Shown here one piece after another: positions 49,003 through 59,362 of a stretch of 64,000 nt of DNA. Location of the stretch: positions 186,001 to 250,000 of the forward strand of contig NZ_VTUC01000003.1 of NCBI RefSeq assembly GCF_008364555.1. Reading direction: 5' to 3'. The notes beneath the pieces are model-generated. The model worked only from the letters and a program-made list of their open reading frames with translations, was not told where the DNA came from and did not search any database. The DNA is from Enterobacter vonholyi (lineage in GTDB: Bacteria; Pseudomonadota; Gammaproteobacteria; Enterobacterales; Enterobacteriaceae). A program made the translations under genes and the position numbers. Positions within the stretch are counted from its first letter, which is position 1. The number at the start of each line of letters is the position of its first letter.

Positions 49003-49948
49003 GGTTGCACCGGCAGGACAGAAAGACGCCGTTGAGATGCGTAAGGTCTACGCTGGCTTCGTGGCAAAACAGATTGAGGCCGGAAGTGACATCATTGCGC
49101 TCGAAGCAGATCTGATGAGCTCGATGGCGATGGACGGCGTAGCGCGCGATTATCCGCAGCACGTGATTAACTGCGGCATTATGGAGGCCAACGTCATCGG
49201 CACGGCGGCGGGGCTGTCGCTTACCGGACGCAAGCCGTTCGTTCACACCTTCACCGCCTTTGCCAGCCGCCGCTGTTTTGACCAGCTGTTTATGTCTCTG
49301 GACTATCAGCGAAACAACGTGAAGGTGATTGCTTCAGACGCGGGCGTGACGGCCTGCCACAACGGCGGAACGCATATGTCGTTTGAGGATATGGGCATCG
49401 TGCGCGGTCTGGCGCATTCGGTGGTGCTGGAGATGACCGACGCGGTGATGTTCGAGGACGTGTTGCGACAGCTTATCGATCTCGACGGTTTCTACTGGGT
49501 GCGGACCATCCGTAAGCAGGCACCGAGCGTGTATGCGCCTGGCTCAACCTTCACCATTGGCAAAGGCAACGTGCTGCGCGAAGGAACCGATATTACCCTG
49601 ATTGCCAACGGCATCATGGTGTCGGAAGCGCTGGAAGCCGCGCGCCAGCTTGAGCAGGAGGGCGTCAGCGCGGCGGTCATCGACATGTTTACCCTGAAGC
49701 CCATTGACCGGATGCTGGTGAAAAACTACGCCGAGAAAACCGGGCGCATCGTCACCTGTGAAAACCACAGCATTCACAACGGCCTCGGGTCGGCGGTGGC
49801 GGAAGTGCTGGCGGAAACCTGCCCGGTGCCGATGCGGCGGGTGGGCGTTAAGGAGCGTTATGGCCAGGTGGGGACGCAGGATTTTCTGCAGAAAGAGTAT
49901 GGCCTGACGGCACATGACATTGTATCGGCGGCGCGCGAGCTGCTGTAA
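48995..49948 (+). CDS. Split transketolase, C-terminal (pyrimidine-binding) subunit
   Basis: The 317-residue product has the pyrimidine domain with the cofactor-activating Glu64 (NCGIMEANVIGTAAGLS), HNGGTHMSFEDMGIVRG, and the C-terminal domain (VTCENHSIHNGLGSAVAEV). With the N-half it should form a working TPP enzyme. A terminator follows, ending the operon next to convergent pta. Confidence 0.93.
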   Translation: MIKVAPAGQKDAVEMRKVYAGFVAKQIEAGSDIIALEADLMSSMAMDGVARDYPQHVINCGIMEANVIGTAAGLSLTGRKPFVHTFTAFASRRCFDQLFMSLDYQRNNVKVIASDAGVTACHNGGTHMSFEDMGIVRGLAHSVVLEMTDAVMFEDVLRQLIDLDGFYWVRTIRKQAPSVYAPGSTFTIGKGNVLREGTDITLIANGIMVSEALEAARQLEQEGVSAAVIDMFTLKPIDRMLVKNYAEKTGRIVTCENHSIHNGLGSAVAEVLAETCPVPMRRVGVKERYGQVGTQDFLQKEYGLTAHDIVSAARELL

Positions 49949-49953
49949 ATAAA

Positions 49954-49984
49954 AAAGGCGACCGGTTAAGTGGTCGCCTTTCTT
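49954..49984. terminator. Bidirectional terminator between the transketolase operon and pta
   Basis: AAGGCGACC (49955-49963) pairs with GGTCGCCTT (49972-49980), with A and T flanks on both sides. It can stop transcription from either direction. Confidence 0.85.
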
Positions 49985-50016
49985 GCCCGGTAAGCGCTAG
50001 CGCCACCGGGCTTTTT
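49985..50016. repeat. REP element beside the pta terminator
   Basis: GCCCGGTAAGCG...CGCCACCGGGC (49985-50011) is followed by T5. It is the same class as the element at 24947. Confidence 0.85.
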
Positions 50017-50020
50017 AACA

Positions 50021-52162
50021 TTACTGCTGCTGCGAAGACTGGATAGCCGTCAGCGCGATGGTGTAAACGATATCGTCTACCAGTGCGCCACGAGACAGGT
50101 CGTTCACAGGTTTGCGCATGCCCTGCAGCATCGGCCCGATGGAGATCAGGTCGGCAGAACGCTGCACCGCTTTGTAGGTGGTGTTACCGGTGTTCAGATC
50201 CGGGAAGATGAACACGGTAGCGCGGCCTGCAACCGGCGAGTTCGGCGCTTTAGATTTCGCAACGTCAGCCATTACGGCGGCGTCGTACTGCAGCGGGCCG
50301 TCGATCATCAGGTCAGGACGTTTTTCCTGTGCCAGACGGGTCGCTTCACGCACTTTCTCTACGTCGCTACCTGCACCAGAGGTACCGGTGGAGTAGGAGA
50401 GCATCGCCACGCGCGGTTCGATACCGAAGGCAATCGCGGAGTCCGCGGACTGGATAGCGATTTCTGCCAGCTGTTCTGCGGTTGGATCCGGATTGATCGC
50501 GCAGTCGCCGTAAACGTAAACCTGTTCAGGCAGCAGCATGAAGAACACGGAAGAAACCAGAGAGCTGCCTGGCGCGGTTTTGATCAGCTGCAGCGGTGGA
50601 CGGATGGTGTTCGCCGTGGTGTGAACCGCACCGGAAACCAGACCGTCAACTTCGTCCTGCTCCAGCATCAGCGTGCCCAGCACAACGTTGTCTTCCAGCT
50701 GCTCGCGCGCAACGGCTTCGGTCATGCCTTTGCTCTTACGCAGCTCTACCAGACGGGCAACGTAGCTTTCGCGAACCACTTCCGGGTCAACGATTTCAAT
50801 GCCTGCGCCCAGCTCAACGCCCTGAGAGGCCGCCACGCGGTTGATCTCATCCGGGTTACCCAGCAGCACACAGGTCGCGATGCCGCGCTCTGCACAGATA
50901 GCCGCTGCTTTAACGGTACGTGGTTCATCGCCTTCTGGCAGAACAACGCGTTTGCCCGCTTTGCGCGCCAGCTCGGTCAGCTGGTAACGGAATGCTGGAG
51001 GAGACAGACGACGGCTGCGCTCGGAGGTCGCAGTCAGGGATTCGATCCAGTCTGCGTTGATGTAGCCCGCAACGTATTCCTGAACTTTCTCGATACGCTC
51101 GTGGTCATCAACCGGCACTTCCAGGTTGAAGCTCTGCAGGCTCAGGGAGGTCTGCCAGGTGTTGGTGTTCACCATGAAGACCGGCAGGCCGGTAGCGAAC
51201 GCGCGTTCGCACAGCTTGCTGACGCGCGGGTCCATCTCGTAGGCACCGGTCAGCAGGATCGCACCGATTTCCACACCGTTCATCGCAGCCAGGCAGGCTG
51301 CAACCAGCACGTCAGGACGGTCTGCGGAGGTCACCAGCAGGGAACCTGCGCGGAAGTGTTCCAGCATGTGCGGAATGCTACGCGCACAGAAGGTCACGGA
51401 CTTCACGCGGCGGGTGTTGATGTCGCCTTCGTTAACGATGGTGGCGTTCAGGTGACGCGCCATGTCGATTGCACGGGTGGCAATCAGATCGAAGCTCCAT
51501 GGCACCGCGCCCAGAACTGGAAGCGGGCTGGATTCCTGCAGCTTAGCCGGGTCAACTTTGATGACTTTCGCTTTGGAAGAGTCGTCGAAGATCTCGGACA
51601 GGTCAGGGCGAGTACGGCCCTGCTCATCCACTGGCGCGTTCAGCTTGTTGACGATCACGCCGGTGATGTTGGTGTTTTTCGCGCCGCCGAAGCTGCTGCG
51701 CGTCAGCTCGATACGCTCGTTCAGCTGCTCTGGGGTGTCGGTGCCCTGAGACATCACGAAAACGATCTCTGCGTTCAGGGTTTTCGCAATTTCAAAGTTC
51801 AGAGACTGAGCAAACTGATGTTTGCGGGTTGGAACCAGACCTTCTACCAGCACCACTTCCGCGTCTTGCGCGTTAGCATGGTAGTTGGCGATGATCTCTT
51901 CCATCAGCACATCTTTCTGGTTGCTGGAGAGGAGAGATTCAACGTGGCTCATCTTCAGCGGTTCGGCCGCTGGCAGATTGGAATTTTTGCGCACGATGGT
52001 GGTGGTCTGGTCTGGCGCATCGCCACCGGCACGTGGCTGGGCGATTGGCTTAAAGACGCTCAGACGAACGCCTTTGCGTTCCATAGCACGGATAACGCCA
52101 AGGCTGACGCTGGTCAGGCCGACGCTGGTTCCGGTAGGGATCAGCATAATAGTACGGGACAC
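50021..52162 (-). CDS. pta: Pta, phosphate acetyltransferase
   Basis: Pta interconverts acetyl-CoA and acetyl phosphate. The 713-residue product has the regulatory N-terminal P-loop-like domain ([22 protein letters not shown]), a DRTGG-type middle and the C-terminal catalytic PTA domain (from about residue 390, [27 protein letters not shown]). Length equals the E. coli enzyme. ackA lies 76 bases upstream on the same strand. Confidence 0.97.
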   Translation of the reverse strand: MSRTIMLIPTGTSVGLTSVSLGVIRAMERKGVRLSVFKPIAQPRAGGDAPDQTTTIVRKNSNLPAAEPLKMSHVESLLSSNQKDVLMEEIIANYHANAQDAEVVLVEGLVPTRKHQFAQSLNFEIAKTLNAEIVFVMSQGTDTPEQLNERIELTRSSFGGAKNTNITGVIVNKLNAPVDEQGRTRPDLSEIFDDSSKAKVIKVDPAKLQESSPLPVLGAVPWSFDLIATRAIDMARHLNATIVNEGDINTRRVKSVTFCARSIPHMLEHFRAGSLLVTSADRPDVLVAACLAAMNGVEIGAILLTGAYEMDPRVSKLCERAFATGLPVFMVNTNTWQTSLSLQSFNLEVPVDDHERIEKVQEYVAGYINADWIESLTATSERSRRLSPPAFRYQLTELARKAGKRVVLPEGDEPRTVKAAAICAERGIATCVLLGNPDEINRVAASQGVELGAGIEIVDPEVVRESYVARLVELRKSKGMTEAVAREQLEDNVVLGTLMLEQDEVDGLVSGAVHTTANTIRPPLQLIKTAPGSSLVSSVFFMLLPEQVYVYGDCAINPDPTAEQLAEIAIQSADSAIAFGIEPRVAMLSYSTGTSGAGSDVEKVREATRLAQEKRPDLMIDGPLQYDAAVMADVAKSKAPNSPVAGRATVFIFPDLNTGNTTYKAVQRSADLISIGPMLQGMRKPVNDLSRGALVDDIVYTIALTAIQSSQQQ

Positions 52163-52238
52163 GGTTTATCCTCTTTCGTTCCCGCCGCAATTGGGCGGGT
52201 TACAAAACAGCACCGCCAGCATTGCTGGCGGTGTGGAA

Positions 52239-53441
52239 TCAGGCAGTCAGGCGGTGCGCGTCTTGCGCGATGACCAGCTCTTCGTTAGTTGGGATTACGA
52301 GAGCAGGGCGGGTGCCTTCTTTGTTGATGAAGCCAGACTTGCCGAAGCGGGCAGCCAGGTTACGCTCGTGATCAACCTCAAAGCCCAGAACGCCCAGTTT
52401 GCCCAGGGACAGTTCACGAACCATTGCCGCGTTCTCACCGATACCACCAGTGAAGATAACCGCGTCCAGACGGCCTTCCATCAGCGCAGTGTAAGAGCCG
52501 ATGTACTTCGCCAGACGGTGGCAGTAAACGTCCATTGCACGTTTAGCGTCTTCTTTCTCTGCGTAGTTGTCTTCAACGTAACGGCAGTCGCTGGTGACTT
52601 CGGTCAGACCCAGCAGGCCAGACTCTTTGGTCAGCATTTTGTTGATCTGGTCAACGCTCATGCCCAGGGTGTCATGCAGGTGGAAGATGATTGCCGGGTC
52701 GATGTCACCGGAACGGGTACCCATCACCAGACCTTCCAGCGGGGTCAGACCCATGGAAGTATCAACACATTTACCGTTGCGGATAGCCGAAACAGAACCA
52801 CCGTTGCCCAGGTGGCAGGTGATGATGTTCAGTTCTTCAACCGGCTTGTTCAGGACTTTTGCGGCTTCCTGAGTCACATAGAAGTGGCTGGTGCCGTGCG
52901 CGCCGTAACGACGTACGCCGTGTTCTTTGTAGAGGCTGTATGGCAGGGCATAGAGGTAAGACTCTTCCGGCATGGTCTGATGGAACGCGGTGTCGAACAC
53001 GGCCACGTTTTTGTCTTTCAGATTCGGGAAGGATTTCAGTGCTTCAGCGATACCGATCAGGTGAGCCGGGTTGTGCAGCGGTGCGAAGGACGCAGAGTCC
53101 TTGATGCCCTGGATCACAGATTCGTCGATCACCACGGAGCTGGTGTATTTTTCGCCGCCGTGGACGATACGGTGACCAATCGCAGTCAGCTGAGCAGACA
53201 GTTCTGGTTTTTGTGCCAGAATAGTGTTAACGATAAAGTTCAGCGCTTCACTGTGAGCGGCGCCTGCACCTAAAGCCGCTTCTTGTTTGCTGCCGTCCAT
53301 CTTCCACTTGATACGTGCTTCAGGCAGATGGAAACATTCGGCCAAACCAGAGAGGTATTCGTCACCGTTGAGCGCATCGATGATGGCGAATTTCAGTGAG
53401 GAGCTACCGCAGTTCAGAACCAGTACTAACTTACTCGACAT
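52239..53441 (-). CDS. ackA: AckA, acetate kinase
   Basis: AckA makes ATP and acetate from acetyl phosphate. The 400-residue product begins [18 protein letters not shown] (Asn11 and the first ATPase motif), has [24 protein letters not shown] and [13 protein letters not shown]. Length equals E. coli AckA. It is divergent from yfbV across a 337-base gap and is co-transcribed with pta. Confidence 0.97.
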   Translation of the reverse strand: MSSKLVLVLNCGSSSLKFAIIDALNGDEYLSGLAECFHLPEARIKWKMDGSKQEAALGAGAAHSEALNFIVNTILAQKPELSAQLTAIGHRIVHGGEKYTSSVVIDESVIQGIKDSASFAPLHNPAHLIGIAEALKSFPNLKDKNVAVFDTAFHQTMPEESYLYALPYSLYKEHGVRRYGAHGTSHFYVTQEAAKVLNKPVEELNIITCHLGNGGSVSAIRNGKCVDTSMGLTPLEGLVMGTRSGDIDPAIIFHLHDTLGMSVDQINKMLTKESGLLGLTEVTSDCRYVEDNYAEKEDAKRAMDVYCHRLAKYIGSYTALMEGRLDAVIFTGGIGENAAMVRELSLGKLGVLGFEVDHERNLAARFGKSGFINKEGTRPALVIPTNEELVIAQDAHRLTA

Positions 53442-53778
53442 GGAAGTACCTATTATTGATACGTGGCTAAAAAAACGTCAGTGAGTCTAACAGCGTAACG
53501 CATGATGACTCGGACATTTATGATTAACATCATGCCAAACGAACATTGTGGCATGATGGAAGAAATAACTATGATTTTATGCCATTTTGCACAATTTTCA
53601 GCCAATGGCATAATATGCAATAATTTGACGAGCTAATGATTCTCGTCTATGGCCCTATCAGGCTGGCACAGGATACCCGATACGGGGTAGAGATGACAAA
53701 ATATTTTGAACGTTGTCATAGCTTGTTGTGGTTTTGCACGAAAATTTTAATTTTTATATGTGAAGTTGAGGTACAGCC
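53442..53778. other. ackA-yfbV divergent intergenic region
   Basis: This 337-base AT-rich gap should contain the ackA-pta and yfbV promoters. Repeated GCCA/TGGCAT motifs are seen (AACATCATGCCAA near 53530, AATGGCATAATATG near 53605), but I cannot assign them to a regulator. No credible gene is visible. Confidence 0.45.
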
Positions 53779-54234
53779 ATGTCGACACCAGAGAACCCGT
53801 CCGTAAATTTCTTCAGTCTGTTTCGTCGGGGACAGCATTACGCAAAGACGTGGCCAATGGAAAAGCGCCTTGCGCCGATGTTTATTGAGAATCGCACCAT
53901 CCGCGCCACGCGTTATGCGATTCGCTTTATGCCGCCTGTCGCTGTCTTTACGCTGTGCTGGCAGATTGCGCTGGGTGGGCAGCTTGGACCTGCCGTCGCC
54001 ACGGCGCTCTTCGCATTAAGCCTGCCGATGCAAGGCCTGTGGTGGTTAGGTAAACGGTCCATCACGCCACTTCCACCTTCTATTTTACACTGGTTTTATG
54101 AAGTGCGCGGTAAGCTGGAAGAGGCCGGTCAGGCGCTCGCCCCGGTTGAAGGCAAGCCGGATTACCAGGCGCTGGCGGACACGTTAAAGCGTGCTTTTAA
54201 GCAACTGGATAAAACATTCCTCGATGATTTGTGA
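53779..54234 (+). CDS. yfbV: YfbV, UPF0208 membrane protein
   Basis: The 151-residue product has two membrane segments ([18 protein letters not shown] and [19 protein letters not shown]) and the UPF0208 sequence. Gene order ackA-yfbV-yfbU is conserved. It was once linked to Ter macrodomain insulation in E. coli. A ribosome site (GAAGTTGAGG) lies before the ATG, and a terminator follows. Confidence 0.92.
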   Translation: MSTPENPSVNFFSLFRRGQHYAKTWPMEKRLAPMFIENRTIRATRYAIRFMPPVAVFTLCWQIALGGQLGPAVATALFALSLPMQGLWWLGKRSITPLPPSILHWFYEVRGKLEEAGQALAPVEGKPDYQALADTLKRAFKQLDKTFLDDL

Positions 54235-54260
54235 TTGATCATCGAAACGACGACGAAAAG

Positions 54261-54298
54261 AAGGCACAGTAACAATCAGTTACCGTGTCTTTTTTTTA
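54261..54298 (+). terminator. Terminator of yfbV
   Basis: AAGGCACAGTAAC pairs with GTTACCGTGTCTT around AATCA with one mismatch, followed by T7. Confidence 0.88.
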
Positions 54299-54325
54299 AG
54301 TGCAATGCGCTACAGGAGTCGAAAG

Positions 54326-54820
54326 ATGGAAATGACCCATGCTCAACGTCTGATTTTGTCTAACCAGTACAAGATGATGACTATGCTTGATCCCGATAAC
54401 GCTGCGCGCTACAGCCGCCTGCAAACCATCGTCGAACGCGGCTTTGGTTTGCAAATGCGTGAACTGGACCGCGAGTTTGGCGAGCTGAAAGAAGAAACCT
54501 GCCGCATCGTGATCGACATTATGGAGATGTATCACGCTCTGCACGTGTCATGGACGAATCTCAAAGATCGGCAGTCGATTGACGAGCGCCGCGTGACCTT
54601 TTTAGGCTTTGATGCCGCAACGGAAGCGCGTTATCTGAGCTATGTTCGTTTTATGGTGAATACGGAAGGGCGTTATACCCACTTTGACGCGGGCACCCAC
54701 GGCTTCAACGCGCAGACCCCGATGTGGGATAAGTATCAGCGCATGCTGAGCGCGTGGCATGCCTGTCCGCGTCAGTACCATTTAAGCAGCAACGAAATTC
54801 AACAAATCATTAATGCCTGA
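54326..54820 (+). CDS. yfbU: YfbU, UPF0304 family protein
   Basis: The 164-residue product ([18 protein letters not shown]...) closely matches E. coli YfbU, a soluble helical protein of unclear function whose overproduction was linked to RNA cleavage and death. An ATG-like start at 54305 is in frame, but CAGGAG at 54313-54318 fits the ATG at 54326. Confidence 0.92.
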   Translation: MEMTHAQRLILSNQYKMMTMLDPDNAARYSRLQTIVERGFGLQMRELDREFGELKEETCRIVIDIMEMYHALHVSWTNLKDRQSIDERRVTFLGFDAATEARYLSYVRFMVNTEGRYTHFDAGTHGFNAQTPMWDKYQRMLSAWHACPRQYHLSSNEIQQIINA

Positions 54821-54831
54821 CGGAGGTGCGT

Positions 54832-55491
54832 GTGCAGTGTAGAGGTTTTCTGTTTGATCTGGACGGTACGCTGGTGGACTCGCTGCCGGTTGTGGAGCGT
54901 TCATGGTGCCATTGGGCTGACAGACATGGCATCGACCATCAGGACGTGTTGAATTTTATCCATGGCAAACAGGCCATTACCTCGCTACGGCACTTCCTGG
55001 CCGGACGCACTGAGGACGAAATTCAGGCGGAGTTCAAATACCTGGAGCATATTGAAGCCACCGATACTGACGGTATCACCGCATTACCGGGCGCGCGCGA
55101 ACTGCTTGAGCATTTGAACGAGGCGCAGATCCCGTGGGCTATCGTCACCTCCGGTTCCGTACCGGTTGCCCACGCCCGACACAAGGCGGCAGGGTTGCCG
55201 ACGCCTGACGTGTTTATTACGGCGGAGCGCGTGAAGCGGGGTAAACCGGAGCCTGATGCATTTTTACTGGGCGCTGAACTGCTGGGCCTCGACCCGGCAG
55301 AGTGCGTGGTGGTGGAAGATGCGGCGGCTGGCGTACTGGCCGGGCTGAACGCAGGGAGCCACGTCATCGCTGTTAACGTTCCGGCGGGATCTCCCCGCCT
55401 GGAGGAGGCAGATTTGGTGCTCGATTCACTGACGGCACTGGCTGTTTCGAAAGCCTCTGATGGTGTTGTAACCGTCTCGCTAAAAATGTAA
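54832..55491 (+). CDS. yfbT: YfbT (HxpA), HAD-type sugar phosphatase
   Basis: The 219-residue product has the HAD motifs: FLFDLDGTLVDS (nucleophile Asp), VTSG, KRGKPEPDAF and VVEDAAAG, with an alpha-helical cap after motif I. E. coli YfbT acts on sugar phosphates such as fructose 1-phosphate and 2-deoxyglucose 6-phosphate. Two in-frame GTGs exist (54826, 54832); GGAGG at 54822-54826 overlaps the first, so 54832 is preferred. A terminator follows. Confidence 0.9.
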   Translation: MQCRGFLFDLDGTLVDSLPVVERSWCHWADRHGIDHQDVLNFIHGKQAITSLRHFLAGRTEDEIQAEFKYLEHIEATDTDGITALPGARELLEHLNEAQIPWAIVTSGSVPVAHARHKAAGLPTPDVFITAERVKRGKPEPDAFLLGAELLGLDPAECVVVEDAAAGVLAGLNAGSHVIAVNVPAGSPRLEEADLVLDSLTALAVSKASDGVVTVSLKM

Positions 55492-55502
55492 ACCCATGAT
55501 AT

Positions 55503-55527
55503 AGCCCCACGCTGATGGGGCTTTTTT
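55503..55527 (+). terminator. Terminator of yfbT
   Basis: AGCCCCA (55503-55509) pairs with TGGGGCT (55516-55522), followed by T5. Confidence 0.88.
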
Positions 55528-55566
55528 ATGGCAAAATTTCTCATCTCCCACTGACAAGGACATGTT

Positions 55567-57399
55567 GTGAACGGTGAACTGATTTGGGTCCTGAGCCTGC
55601 TTTTAATCGCCATCCTTCTTTTTGCAACGGGCAAGGTACGCATGGACGCCGTCGCCCTGTTTGTCATCGTCGCGTTTGTGCTGAGCGGTACGCTCACGCT
55701 GCCGGAAGCCTTCTCTGGGTTTAGCGATCCCAACGTTATCCTGATTGCAGCCCTGTTTATTATTGGTGATGGGCTGGTGCGCACCGGCGTGGCGACCATT
55801 GTGGGGTCGTGGCTAGTGAAAGTGGCGGGCAGCAGCGAAACCAAAATGTTAATCTACCTGATGGTGACCGTCGCCGGGCTGGGAGCGTTTATGAGCTCCA
55901 CGGGCGTGGTCGCCATCTTTATCCCGGTGGTGCTGAGCGTTTCCATGCGGATGCAGAGCTCGCCGTCGCGCCTGATGATGCCCCTGAGTTTCGCCGGTTT
56001 GATCAGCGGAATGATGACGCTGGTGGCAACGCCGCCGAACCTGGTCGTCAACAGCGAGCTGATCCGGGAAGGATTTGAGGGCTTCAGTTTTTTCAGCGTC
56101 ACCCCGCTTGGGCTGGTTATTCTTGTAATGGGCGTGGTCTACATGCTGCTGACCCGTTTTGCCCTTAAAGGTGAAAGACAGGACAAAAATAAAGAAGGAT
56201 GGAAGCGACGCACCTTCCGCGATTTGATTAAAGAGTACCGCCTTGCCGGGCGCGCGCGCCGTCTGGCTATTCGCCCCGGCTCGCCGATGGTGGGACAGCG
56301 GCTGGATGACCTGAAGCTGCGTGAGCGGTATGGCGCGAACGTGATCGGCGTAGAGCGCTGGCGTCGTTTTCGTCGGGTGATCGTCAACGTCAACGGGGTG
56401 TCGGAATTCCGCGCGCGGGACGTCCTGCTGATTGATATGTCCACCGCCGATGTGGACCTGCGCGAGTTCTGCAGCGAACAGCTGCTGGAGCCGATGGTGC
56501 TGCGCGGGGAGTATTTCTCCGATCAGGCGCTGGATGTCGGCATGGCCGAAGTATCGCTCATCCCTGAATCGGAGCTGTTGGGCAAAACCGTGCGGGAAAT
56601 GGGGTTCCGAACCCGCTATGGCCTGAACGTCGTGGGGCTGAAGCGCGATGGCGTAGCGATAGAAGGGGCGGTGGTGGATGAGCCGATCCTGCTGGGCGAT
56701 ATCTTCCTGGTTGTCGGTAACTGGAAGCTGATTAGCCAGCTAGGGCAAAAAGGACGCGATTTTGTGGTGCTCAACATGCCTGTTGAGGAGAGCGACGCGT
56801 CGCCTGCGCACAGCCAGGCGCCCCACGCGATTTTTTGTCTGGTGCTGATGGTGGCGCTGATGCTGACCGATGAGATCCCCAATCCGGTCGCCGCAATTAT
56901 CGCCTGCCTGTTGATGGGCAAATTCCGCTGCATTGACGCCGAAAGCGCTTATAAAGCCATTCACTGGCCGAGCATTATTCTCATCGTCGGGATGATGCCT
57001 TTCGCCCTGGCGTTGCAAAAAACCGGTGGCGTGGATCTGATCGTTAAAGGCTTAATGGACGTCGGCGGCGGGTATGGGCCGTACATGATGATGGTCTGCC
57101 TGTTTATCATGTGCGCCACCATCGGTCTGTTTATCTCCAACACCGCGACGGCGGTACTGATGGCGCCTATCGCGCTGGCGATGGCAAAGTCCATGGGCGT
57201 ATCGCCGTACCCGTTTGCGATGATGGTCGCAATGGCTGCTTCCGCGGCATTTATGACGCCGGTCTCTTCACCGGTGAACACGCTGGTGCTCGGGCCCGGG
57301 AACTATAAGTTCAGCGATTTCGTGAAGCTGGGCGTGCCGTTCACCGTGCTGGTGATGGTGGTGTGCGTGGTATTGATACCTGTCCTGTTCCCGTTTTAA
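55567..57399 (+). CDS. yfbS: YfbS, DASS/SLC13-family transporter with RCK-C domains
   Basis: The 610-residue inner-membrane protein has two transport halves of several hydrophobic segments each, separated by a cytoplasmic part (about residues 205-410) with two TrkA-C (RCK-C) modules ([20 protein letters not shown] and [20 protein letters not shown]). The SLC13/DASS motif [20 protein letters not shown] lies near the C-terminus. The substrate is unknown; relatives move anions or citrate-like acids. The start is GTG with AAGGACA upstream. A REP element follows. Confidence 0.9.
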   Translation: MNGELIWVLSLLLIAILLFATGKVRMDAVALFVIVAFVLSGTLTLPEAFSGFSDPNVILIAALFIIGDGLVRTGVATIVGSWLVKVAGSSETKMLIYLMVTVAGLGAFMSSTGVVAIFIPVVLSVSMRMQSSPSRLMMPLSFAGLISGMMTLVATPPNLVVNSELIREGFEGFSFFSVTPLGLVILVMGVVYMLLTRFALKGERQDKNKEGWKRRTFRDLIKEYRLAGRARRLAIRPGSPMVGQRLDDLKLRERYGANVIGVERWRRFRRVIVNVNGVSEFRARDVLLIDMSTADVDLREFCSEQLLEPMVLRGEYFSDQALDVGMAEVSLIPESELLGKTVREMGFRTRYGLNVVGLKRDGVAIEGAVVDEPILLGDIFLVVGNWKLISQLGQKGRDFVVLNMPVEESDASPAHSQAPHAIFCLVLMVALMLTDEIPNPVAAIIACLLMGKFRCIDAESAYKAIHWPSIILIVGMMPFALALQKTGGVDLIVKGLMDVGGGYGPYMMMVCLFIMCATIGLFISNTATAVLMAPIALAMAKSMGVSPYPFAMMVAMAASAAFMTPVSSPVNTLVLGPGNYKFSDFVKLGVPFTVLVMVVCVVLIPVLFPF

Positions 57400-57413
57400 G
57401 CGTGAGCGCAGAA

Positions 57414-57448
57414 ACGTAGGCCGGGTAAGGCGAAGCCGCCACCCGGCG
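57414..57448. repeat. REP element after yfbS
   Basis: GTAGGCCGGGTAAGGCG then CCGCCACCCGGC forms an imperfect palindrome of the REP/PU type between convergent yfbS and yfbR. Confidence 0.85.
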
Positions 57449-57453
57449 AAAAA

Positions 57454-58053
57454 TTACAACGGCGAATCCTGGCTGATCTCATCCAACGATAAATGGAAGC
57501 TCGGTACGAACACCTGCATAAAATAATCCATCTCTTCGCTGCGGCGGGATTCCAGCGTTTTTTCCAGGCGCGTTTTTGCCAGTAAAAATTCGTTATTCCC
57601 TGCGGACAACTCTTCGAGACACTTCAGATAGGCGCAGAGCGCGTCGGCCTGTTTGACCAGCGACTTTTCATCTTCCGTGTACTGATGCTCATCGATGAGC
57701 GGCTCAAAGATGTCGCGCAACTCATCCGGCACCATGTCGATCAGCTTCTGCTGGGCAATCTTCTCGATGGCCTTATATTCCTGCGCAATTTGCGAGTTGA
57801 AATATTTCACCGGAGTAGGCAGGTCGCCGGTCAGCACTTCTGACGCATCGTGGTACATCGCCAGCAGGGCGATGCGCTCTGCATTAACCTGACCGTTGAA
57901 TTTGCGGTTTTTAATGGCGGCCAGCGCGTGAGCGACCATGGCAACCTGCAGGCTGTGCTCTGACACGTTCTCTGTGCGCACGTTGCGCATCAGCGGCCAG
58001 CGGTTGATGAGTTTCAGGCGGGAGAGGTGGGCAAAGAAATGACTCTGACTCAT
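57454..58053 (-). CDS. yfbR: YfbR, 5'-deoxynucleotidase
   Basis: YfbR is an HD-domain enzyme that dephosphorylates deoxyribonucleoside 5'-monophosphates. The 199-residue product has the metal motif H...HD ([21 protein letters not shown]) and later [10 protein letters not shown] frame reaches 58116, but homologues start at [10 protein letters not shown] and AGGAT precedes that ATG. It is convergent with yfbS and lies downstream of alaA on the same strand. Confidence 0.94.
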   Translation of the reverse strand: MSQSHFFAHLSRLKLINRWPLMRNVRTENVSEHSLQVAMVAHALAAIKNRKFNGQVNAERIALLAMYHDASEVLTGDLPTPVKYFNSQIAQEYKAIEKIAQQKLIDMVPDELRDIFEPLIDEHQYTEDEKSLVKQADALCAYLKCLEELSAGNNEFLLAKTRLEKTLESRRSEEMDYFMQVFVPSFHLSLDEISQDSPL

Positions 58054-58117
58054 AGGATACCTTTTGTCTTCACTGCGACAGGCGTTCATTGTGCGGGGAG
58101 GGGAGGGAAGATGCAAA

Positions 58118-58139
58118 TCAGGCTACCGAAGTAGCCTGA
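58118..58139 (-). terminator. Hairpin between alaA and yfbR
   Basis: TCAGGCTA and TAGCCTGA form an 8-base stem around a CTTCGG loop, followed on the minus strand by TTT. It is probably a weak terminator of alaA. Confidence 0.6.
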
Positions 58140-58147
58140 TTTTAAGA

Positions 58148-59362
58148 TTACTGATGGTAACCAGAGAGGAAGCGACCAAAGCGGCTGATGGCCATTTCGA
58201 GGTCATCTTCGCGCGGCAGCGTCACGATGCGCACATGATCCGGCCACGGCCAGTTAAACGCCGTGCCCTGGACCAGCAGCACTTTTTCCTGCAGCAGGAA
58301 ATCAAGCACCATTTTCTGATCATCGTGAATATTGAAGCGCTTCGCGTCAATTTTCGGGAACATATAGAGCGCCCCGTTCGGCTTCACGCAGGAAACCCCC
58401 GGAATATCGTTGATCAGCTCCCACGCGCGGTTACGCTGTTCGTAAAGGCGTCCACCGGGCACGATGAACTCGCTAATGCTCTGATAACCACCCAGCGCCG
58501 TCTGGATTGCGTGCTGCGCCGGAACGTTGGCACATAAACGCATGGAGGCCAGCATCTCCAGCCCTTCAATATAGCCTTTGGCGTGCTTTTTCGGACCGTT
58601 TAATACCATCCAGCCCTGACGGAAACCGGCCACGCGGTAGGTTTTAGACAGGCCGTTAAAGGTGACGGTCAGCAGATCCGGGGCCAGCGCTGCGATTGAG
58701 TGGTGCTGTGCCGCGTCGTACAGGATCTTGTCGTAAATTTCGTCGGCAAAGATGATCAGGTTGTGCTGGCGGGCGAGCTCGACTATCTCCATCAGCAGCT
58801 CTTTTGAGTATACCGCGCCCGTTGGATTGTTCGGGTTAATGATCACGATGCCGCGCGTGCGGGGCGTGATTTTTGCGCGAATATCATCGAGGTCCGGGAA
58901 CCAGTCGGAGGACTCGTCGCAAAGATAGTGCACGGCCTTACCGCTGGACAGGGATACTGCAGCCGTCCACAGCGGATAGTCCGGTGCGGGAACCAGCATT
59001 TCGTCCCCGCTGTTCAGCAGTGCCTGCATCGCCTGCACGATCAGTTCGGAGACGCCGTTGCCAATATAAATATCTTCAACGGTAACATCACGCATGCCGC
59101 GTGCCTGGTAATGCTGCATGATGGCTTTACGTGCGGAGTAAAGTCCTTTTGAATCGCAATAGCCTTGTGCAGTAGGAAGGTTGCGGATCACATCAACCAG
59201 AATTTCATCCGGCGCTTCAAAACCAAATGGCGCAGGGTTACCAATGTTGAGTTTCAGAACCTTGTTGCCCTCTTCTTCAAGGCGTTTTGCCTCTTTCAGA
59301 ACCGGGCCGCGGATGTCATAACAGACGTTATCTAGCTTGCTGGATTTTTCGATAGGGGACAT
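58148..59362 (-). CDS. alaA: AlaA, glutamate-pyruvate aminotransferase
   Basis: AlaA makes alanine from pyruvate and glutamate. The 404-residue product is a fold-type I PLP enzyme; the PLP lysine lies in FNGLSKTYRVAGFRQGW, with INPNNPTGAVYS and FADEIYDK as further class I/II aminotransferase motifs. It matches E. coli AlaA (405). The 5' side faces a long gene-free region before lrhA. Confidence 0.95.
   Translation of the reverse strand: MSPIEKSSKLDNVCYDIRGPVLKEAKRLEEEGNKVLKLNIGNPAPFGFEAPDEILVDVIRNLPTAQGYCDSKGLYSARKAIMQHYQARGMRDVTVEDIYIGNGVSELIVQAMQALLNSGDEMLVPAPDYPLWTAAVSLSSGKAVHYLCDESSDWFPDLDDIRAKITPRTRGIVIINPNNPTGAVYSKELLMEIVELARQHNLIIFADEIYDKILYDAAQHHSIAALAPDLLTVTFNGLSKTYRVAGFRQGWMVLNGPKKHAKGYIEGLEMLASMRLCANVPAQHAIQTALGGYQSISEFIVPGGRLYEQRNRAWELINDIPGVSCVKPNGALYMFPKIDAKRFNIHDDQKMVLDFLLQEKVLLVQGTAFNWPWPDHVRIVTLPREDDLEMAISRFGRFLSGYHQ

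Noticed and set aside
50621..52273. 550-residue open frame antisense to pta
   Set aside because: It exactly shadows the strongly conserved pta gene; long antisense frames are common in high-G+C, biased codons. It has no ribosome site and reads as compositional translation.
51885..53273. 462-residue open frame antisense to pta and ackA
   Set aside because: It runs across two known genes and their gap, with no recognisable domain.
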